Below, in pieces: positions 5,174-8,033 of a stretch of 8,033 nucleotides of DNA. The translations under genes were made by a program, and so were the position numbers. Source of the stretch: Microcaldota archaeon (lineage in GTDB: Archaea; B1Sed10-29; JACOVT01); the NCBI GenBank assembly GCA_016177165.1, contig JACOVT010000107.1, positions 1-8,033 on the forward strand, written 5' to 3'. The first letter of the stretch is position 1. Each line of letters starts with the position of its first letter. The notes beneath the pieces are model-generated. The model searched no databases. It was not told the DNA's origin and worked only from the letters and a program-made list of their open reading frames with translations.

Positions 5174-7228
5174 CTAGGCAGTGTTGTTGGTGCTGCAGGA
5201 TATGGCAGCAGCCGCTATTGGCTCTTCACCCGTGCTTACCTCGTCCAGCGTTATCGAGAGGCCACCGTTGAAGAACTGCTTTGTCAGGCCGTCCCATTGG
5301 ATACCATCCCATTGGATGCCGTCCCACTGTATCTCGGTCGAGCCTGCGCTTGAGACGGAGAAATCCGCGGTGTTTGAGCTTGTTGTCCACCGCTCGAACG
5401 TTGCCTTGTAGTCGCCGCAGCTGGCGTAGTCGCCGACTTGGAACTTGAAACTGCCGCTGCCAGTCCCTACGAGTTGCGGTGTGCGCTTTGGCTGCTCCTC
5501 TGCTTTGCATTCCCCTTCGTACGCTATGTGGGCGTACGATGTTCTGGCGACGCAATCGTTTGAATAAGTCTTGCCGTCGGTGCCGCACACCGGCTGGTAG
5601 ACTTGGACGCAGCCGGATGCGCCGCACTTGCCCTTGTAGGCGACTTCGACTCCTTTTTCGCGTGCGTTGCACTCGTTGTAGTAGGTGAACTTGTCATAGC
5701 CGCAGACTGGGGCGTATTCTTGTGAGCAGGTGGTTGGTTGTTCCTTGACTCCTTGACAGACTATCGTGAGAGCGGCCTTGCCTTGGTTTTCCTTCCAGAG
5801 CACGATGCCGTTAACGAAGAGGCGCAGCTCGTTGTTGAAGAACGACTGCTCCTGTCCTGCGGTTAGCTTGAGTTCTAGGTTCTCGGCCTTTTCTCCCCCT
5901 TTGGCAATGTGTAGTGAGACTCCGGGCTCTTTTTCCGAGGCGCGGAACACTTCACGGACGAACACCTTGTAGTCCGGACCGGTTGCGCCGCAGTAGAACA
6001 CGCCCCCATTCTGGAGCGAGACCGTGTTTCCGTTGAACGGTGAGTTATGATAGGGTGACTCGAGGTATTGCGGCTCTTCTGCTGGTGGTTGGGGTTCCGG
6101 TTCCTTGTAGTAGAATCTTCCTAGCACGATTACGGCCGTCGACTCGTCGACCTGCTTGAGGAATATCACCCATTTCTTTAGGAAGACTTCCTTGCCGTGC
6201 AACACAAGGCGCTTTGCTTCGGCGCCTTCCTTTGTTTCCACCTTTAGCACGACCACCGGATTGGCGGTGGTGCCGCCATGCTCGACGTATGTCAGAAGCA
6301 CTCCGTCTTCCAGCACTCTGACGGTCTCGCCCTTCCTGAGCTTTATTCCTTCTTCTGCGCGTATGTTGTCTAGCTCTTGGCCTTTTACTCCGCACCGTAC
6401 GCCGAGGATGATGCGGCCTTCAACGCGGCCGCCCGAGATCACTATTCCTGCATTAGAGCCTACCCCTGCGCCGCCGCCACCGGCTTCAGAGGCGCGGCCG
6501 CCAGTGATTATTATTCCCTCTTCACCTCCGGCCCCGCCACCGGCTGCTGCCCCGGCAGAGGTTTCTGTGGCCAGCCTCTTGGCTTTTGCCCGGCTCGTCG
6601 ACTTGCGCGCTATCTCATCATATTGGGATGACTTCTTTACCCCGACAACAACGTCGCCGTCGAATGCCCGCGACCAGGTTCCAAGATGGACTTTCACCAC
6701 CTCGCTCTGGCCGCTCGAATGGAATATTAGTATGTCTGCGACTCCCTCGTCGTTTATGGAGATCACTTTTACCTTGTACTCGTTGCAGGCTGCCTCTTGG
6801 CCGGCGTCGACTATCGTCTCTTGGTCGCCCTTGATCCCCTCGTACTCTCGCGGGGTGGTCTCGTCGCGCCTCTCTTTGGCCGCGAGCAGGCCGGCCTCGA
6901 CGCTGATCGTGGCGCTTGCCTCGCCCACCGACTTTACGGTGATCGCCAAGTCGCCATTGAAGAGGACGCCGCGCTTGCCATCGGCGACCGTCTTGGTCGC
7001 TACCTGCGAACCTGAAGAGGCGGCAAATGTTGCGCCCCTTACCCCGGGCGCGACTTCACCAACCGTCACGAGCGTGATGGTGTATTCCCCGGCGCTCACG
7101 ATGCTGCCCGGAGCGAGCGTCGTCTCGTTCGTTAGTGGTATGAGTTTGATCCCGGTCGTGCAGCCCGCCAGCAGGAGAGCAAAGGCTACCGGAAGTATTA
7201 CATAGAGTGCCCTGGATGATGGCCGCAC
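5174..7228 (-). CDS. Large surface lipoprotein with repeated beta modules and two Kazal-type domains
   Basis: 684 residues. The N terminus MRPSSRALYVILPVAFALLLAG is a signal peptide ending in the lipobox L-A-G-C (Cys23), so it should be lipid-anchored outside the cell. About five divergent copies of one beta-rich module follow (about 38-111, 140-199, 283-368, 403-491 and 595-678; the third is weakest). Their shared pattern is (C/G)-x-x-Y-x-(V/I) early and F-(N/D)-G-x-(L/V)-x-(I/V)-x-(V/L) late. Between modules 2 and 3 is a Gly/Ala-rich linker (about 223-268) with the echo G-I-I-I-T-G-G-R and G-I-V-I-S-G-G-R. A Pro/Glu hinge (375-386) precedes module 4. Two Kazal-type domains (501-535, 540-574) lie between modules 4 and 5. 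Module 5 holds three tandem IQWDG units (633-647). Kazal domains normally inhibit serine proteases. The GTG start is supported by the signal peptide and a TATA-like box about 26 bp upstream. It converges on the 4312 gene with 16 bp between. Protection against neighbours' proteases, or adhesion, is inference. Confidence 0.85.
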   Translation of the reverse strand: MRPSSRALYVILPVAFALLLAGCTTGIKLIPLTNETTLAPGSIVSAGEYTITLVTVGEVAPGVRGATFAASSGSQVATKTVADGKRGVLFNGDLAITVKSVGEASATISVEAGLLAAKERRDETTPREYEGIKGDQETIVDAGQEAACNEYKVKVISINDEGVADILIFHSSGQSEVVKVHLGTWSRAFDGDVVVGVKKSSQYDEIARKSTSRAKAKRLATETSAGAAAGGGAGGEEGIIITGGRASEAGGGGAGVGSNAGIVISGGRVEGRIILGVRCGVKGQELDNIRAEEGIKLRKGETVRVLEDGVLLTYVEHGGTTANPVVVLKVETKEGAEAKRLVLHGKEVFLKKWVIFLKQVDESTAVIVLGRFYYKEPEPQPPAEEPQYLESPYHNSPFNGNTVSLQNGGVFYCGATGPDYKVFVREVFRASEKEPGVSLHIAKGGEKAENLELKLTAGQEQSFFNNELRLFVNGIVLWKENQGKAALTIVCQGVKEQPTTCSQEYAPVCGYDKFTYYNECNAREKGVEVAYKGKCGASGCVQVYQPVCGTDGKTYSNDCVARTSYAHIAYEGECKAEEQPKRTPQLVGTGSGSFKFQVGDYASCGDYKATFERWTTSSNTADFSVSSAGSTEIQWDGIQWDGIQWDGLTKQFFNGGLSITLDEVSTGEEPIAAAAISCSTNNTA
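5288..5332 (-). repeat. Three tandem 15-bp units encoding IQWDG
   Basis: Three consecutive in-frame 15-base units, nearly identical in DNA. On minus these are ATACAGTGGGACGGC, ATCCAATGGGATGGT and ATCCAATGGGACGGC. They encode I-Q-W-D-G three times at residues 633-647 of the lipoprotein. Only one such unit is expected in the loop before the F-F-N-G-G strand when module 5 is compared with module 2. Differences are confined to the first, second and fourth codons plus one third-position change in Gly, all synonymous, which fits fairly recent slippage duplication with selection for the peptide. Confidence 0.9.
5507..5728 (-). other. Pair of four-cysteine Kazal-type inhibitor domains
   Basis: Lipoprotein residues 501-535 and 540-574, four residues apart. 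Both have the same spacing, C-x7-C-x10-C-x14-C. Each keeps the Kazal core P-V-C-G-x-D-x-x-T-Y-x-N-(E/D)-C and the ending Y-x-G-(K/E)-C. The cysteine that normally comes two or three residues after C-N-E-C, and its N-terminal partner, are absent. This reduced, two-disulfide form is known among prokaryotic Kazal-like domains. In canonical inhibitors the protease-contact loop lies just before the P-V-C; here it reads S-Q-E-Y-A and V-Q-V-Y-Q. Confidence 0.9.
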
Positions 7229-7233
7229 GGGCT

Positions 7234-7239
7234 AAAAAA
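7234..7239 (-). terminator. T6 run after the HEPN operon
   Basis: Minus strand reads six T (A run on plus) within CCTTTTTTAGCC. Oligo-T alone can terminate archaeal transcription. It lies 87 bp past the HEPN stop and just before the lipoprotein GTG, between that gene's TATA box and its start. There it could end transcripts from the upstream operon without affecting the lipoprotein message. The rest of the gap 7229-7326 holds only the TATA box and a palindrome; no gene is seen there. Confidence 0.4.
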
Positions 7240-7249
7240 GGCTGGCTTG

Positions 7250-7257
7250 CTTATAAG
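7250..7257 (-). promoter_or_regulatory. TATA-like box for the lipoprotein
   Basis: CTTATAAG, a perfect 8-bp palindrome. Its centre is about 26 bp before the GTG at 7228, so the transcript should start on or beside the start codon. There is no Shine-Dalgarno site before the GTG, which fits a leaderless message. No open frame of useful length begins on the plus strand at the matching distance. Confidence 0.55.
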
Positions 7258-7308
7258 CTTTGCGTTGTGCCATTCATCGCGCGTAAAGGCGGCAAAATGC
7301 GGGACTTT

Positions 7309-7344
7309 TGACACGACGCCGTTGTGTCACTGGCCCGGCCGGGC
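7309..7344. repeat. Two adjacent palindromes at the 3' end of the HEPN gene
   Basis: The first, 7309-7329, has 10-base arms (TGACACGACG and CGTTGTGTCA) around one central base, with one mismatch; it includes the HEPN stop codon. The second, 7333-7344, is the perfect 12-bp GCCCGGCCGGGC inside the last HEPN codons. In RNA they could fold into one or two hairpins covering the end of the message, perhaps stabilising it or helping termination at the T run further on. A dyad DNA-binding site is the other option. Confidence 0.6.
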
Positions 7345-7632
7345 GCGCCTTATGCGCTCGGCCTGCCTTTCCATTTCCTTCAGGAAATCGGCTGCAGTCT
7401 TGAGGGCGTAAGGCGCACAACCTTTAAAGCCGCCAACAGAAAGAACAGCCCGTGTTGCGTGAAGCATCGAATGGTACGCTATAACAAGGGCCCATTCTGG
7501 ATAGCCATTTCTAAGGTCCCTTTCCGCGCACCTGAAATCCCTTTTTGCCAACTCAATTTCTTTTCTAGATTTATGTAAGTCTGGCTTTGTGTGCTGGTAA
7601 TTGTAATCCTCAATGAGCGTTTCTATCTCCAT
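7327..7632 (-). CDS. Short HEPN-domain-like protein
   Basis: 101 residues. After a charged N terminus (MEIETLIEDYNYQHTKPDLH) come the HEPN helices: K-E-I-E-L-A-K-R-D-F (24-33), then W-A-L-V-I-A-Y-H-S-M-L-H-A-T-R-A-V-L (47-64), then G-G-F-K-G-C-A-P-Y-A-L (67-77). HEPN proteins are all-helical; many are RNases or partners of MNT nucleotidyltransferases in toxin-antitoxin systems. In the related family the last motif usually reads G-F-(K/R)-E-(K/R)-S-H-Y, with catalytic-type Arg/His. Here S-H is replaced by A-P, and the protein stops about 25 residues later, shorter than the usual 120-150. So it may be a catalytically dead or truncated relic, or a binding-only form. No MNT gene adjoins it. The ATG at 7632 has a good Shine-Dalgarno site (7636-7641) and follows the 91-residue gene by 18 bp, so the two form an operon. 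Confidence 0.72.
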   Translation of the reverse strand: MEIETLIEDYNYQHTKPDLHKSRKEIELAKRDFRCAERDLRNGYPEWALVIAYHSMLHATRAVLSVGGFKGCAPYALKTAADFLKEMERQAERIRRARPGQ

Positions 7633-7635
7633 TTT

Positions 7636-7641
7636 ACCACC
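7636..7641 (-). promoter_or_regulatory. Shine-Dalgarno site for the HEPN-like gene
   Basis: GGTGGT three bases before the ATG at 7632, complementary to the archaeal 16S rRNA tail. It fixes the start and shows that internal operon genes use ribosome-binding sites here, while first genes appear leaderless. Confidence 0.7.
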
Positions 7642-7650
7642 AACACAAAA

Positions 7651-7926
7651 CTACTGGCCAGGCCGCTGCCTCTGTTTCCAGAGGGCGCGCTTCTGGGTGA
7701 GCAGCTCTTTCGCGACGCTTTCCAGCTCGCTCGAGAGCACGAGCGTCTCTTGAGGGGTCATCTTGAACGCTTTCTGGGTTTCTTCGTCTTTGATGCGCAC
7801 CGTTACCGAGCCGTCGCGCGGGAACGAGCCTTCCATCCGCGCGTCCTCGAAGTCGACGGTGAGGACGTTGCGCTTCTTGACGCCATCTCGCTCGTAAAAG
7901 TGCGGGAATTCCGATGCGGTCGTCAC
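7651..7926 (-). CDS. Unrecognised 91-residue protein, first gene of the HEPN operon
   Basis: No family recognised. Residues 18-47 look like beta strands (K-R-N-V-L-T-V-D-F-E-D; S-V-T-V-R-I-K-D-E). Residues 57-82 look like one long helix (T-P-Q-E-T-L-V-L-S-S-E-L-E-S-V-A-K-E-L-L), followed by a basic tail W-K-Q-R-Q-R-P-G-Q. A small sheet plus helix with a basic tail would suit a nucleic-acid-binding or dimerising protein, but that is a guess. It starts at GTG 7926, about 27 bp from a TATA-like box, so probably leaderless. It ends 18 bp before the HEPN-like gene. The pairing could be a toxin-antitoxin-like unit, although the partner does not resemble MNT or another known HEPN antidote. The overlapping plus-strand frame (7591-8031) has a shadow-like composition. 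Confidence 0.68.
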   Translation of the reverse strand: MTTASEFPHFYERDGVKKRNVLTVDFEDARMEGSFPRDGSVTVRIKDEETQKAFKMTPQETLVLSSELESVAKELLTQKRALWKQRQRPGQ

Positions 7927-7929
7927 GCC

Positions 7930-7937
7930 TTTTTTAA
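7930..7937 (+). promoter_or_regulatory. Possible TATA box for the gene at 7971
   Basis: TTTTTTAA, centred about 37 bp before the ATG at 7971. It predicts a start near 7960 and a leader of about 10 bases that would just include the GAGG Shine-Dalgarno-like string at 7960-7963. Weak, position-based prediction. Confidence 0.35.
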
Positions 7938-7948
7938 GGGAGCGCAGG

Positions 7949-7957
7949 TTAATAATA
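7949..7957 (-). promoter_or_regulatory. TATA-like box for the 91-residue gene
   Basis: TATTATTAA on the minus strand, with its centre about 27 bp before the GTG at 7926. This matches the spacing at the other first genes of the window and implies a leaderless message. Confidence 0.5.
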
Positions 7958-7970
7958 GTGAGGGGAAATC

Positions 7971-8033
7971 ATGCCCGGACAAGGGAGAAGGCGTTTCAGG
8001 CCGCGCGAGAAGGACGCGCTTTCGGTGCTAAGC
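7971..8033 (+). CDS. 5' end of a gene leaving the window
   Basis: Twenty-one codons, MPGQGRRRFRPREKDALSVLS, open to the window edge. The ATG follows GAGGGG (7960-7965) by five bases, a reasonable Shine-Dalgarno site. The basic start followed by a charged, probably helical segment would fit a nucleic-acid-binding protein, but too little is visible to name one. It diverges from the 91-residue gene. Confidence 0.55.
   Translation, partial: MPGQGRRRFRPREKDALSVLS

Noticed and set aside
6156..7205. 349-codon plus-strand open frame opposite the lipoprotein
   Set aside because: Its Pro/Ser/Thr-rich sequence is the mirror of the lipoprotein codons. The minus frame has a signal peptide, lipobox and Kazal domains.
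7297..7311. ATG in the gap before the HEPN gene on plus
   Set aside because: The frame stops after four codons; not a gene.
7591..8031. 146-codon plus-strand open frame opposite the 91-residue gene
   Set aside because: Shadow-like Leu/Arg/His/Phe composition, no promoter or ribosome site. It spans the promoter region and the start of the 7971 gene in another frame.
1..8033. tRNA, rRNA, CRISPR array, insertion sequence or origin
   Set aside because: No cloverleaf, rRNA signature, spaced direct repeats, transposase motif or origin-like repeat cluster was seen on either strand.

Overview
The window most likely comes from an archaeon, plausibly a small-genome DPANN-type lineage (that placement is tentative). 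Four things point this way: a Pyrococcus-like FEN1 with a C-terminal PIP box, an archaeal-style IMPase/FBPase, archaeal TATA-like boxes 24-28 bp before start codons in place of bacterial -35/-10 promoters, and GGTG-type Shine-Dalgarno sites on internal operon genes. Several genes begin with GTG, and many starts sit where the transcript itself should begin, so leaderless mRNAs appear common. No rRNA, tRNA, CRISPR array, insertion sequence or replication origin was recognised.

Layout. Positions 1-368 (minus) hold a small toxin-antitoxin module: an intact 56-residue antitoxin-like ORF and a MazF/PemK-family toxin that runs off the left edge. The toxin frame is broken by one missing base in a run of four G. 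Diverging from it, 416-1189 (plus) encodes an inositol-monophosphatase/fructose-bisphosphatase family enzyme. It abuts, with no spacer, a convergent block on the minus strand. In transcription order this block is a zinc-ribbon rhodanese (3701-3243), the flap endonuclease FEN1 (3243-2215) and a double-SIS sugar-phosphate enzyme (2185-1190). The rhodanese stop and FEN1 start share one base. The SIS gene may also have its own promoter inside the last FEN1 codons.

A second divergent promoter near 3725 serves the rhodanese-FEN1 block and a plus-strand pair: a membrane-anchored protein with one extracytoplasmic beta domain (3750-4322) and an overlapping unrecognised basic helical protein (4312-5157). 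Convergent to these is a 684-residue lipoprotein (7228-5174) with about five divergent copies of one beta-rich module, a Gly/Ala linker, two four-cysteine Kazal-type domains and a triple IQWDG repeat. Upstream on the same strand is a two-gene operon: an unrecognised 91-residue protein (7926-7651) and a short HEPN-like protein (7632-7327). A last gene starts at 7971 (plus) and leaves the window.

How they fit together. FEN1 is the informational core gene and the IMPase/FBPase and SIS proteins are sugar-phosphate metabolism. The lipoprotein and the 3750 protein are surface proteins. The MazF-like and HEPN-like genes are families typical of toxin or defence modules, and both look degraded here. 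The clearest candidates for something not well described are the Kazal lipoprotein with its repeated module and the unrecognised protein at 4312-5157. I see no convincing evidence for a complete new multi-gene system.
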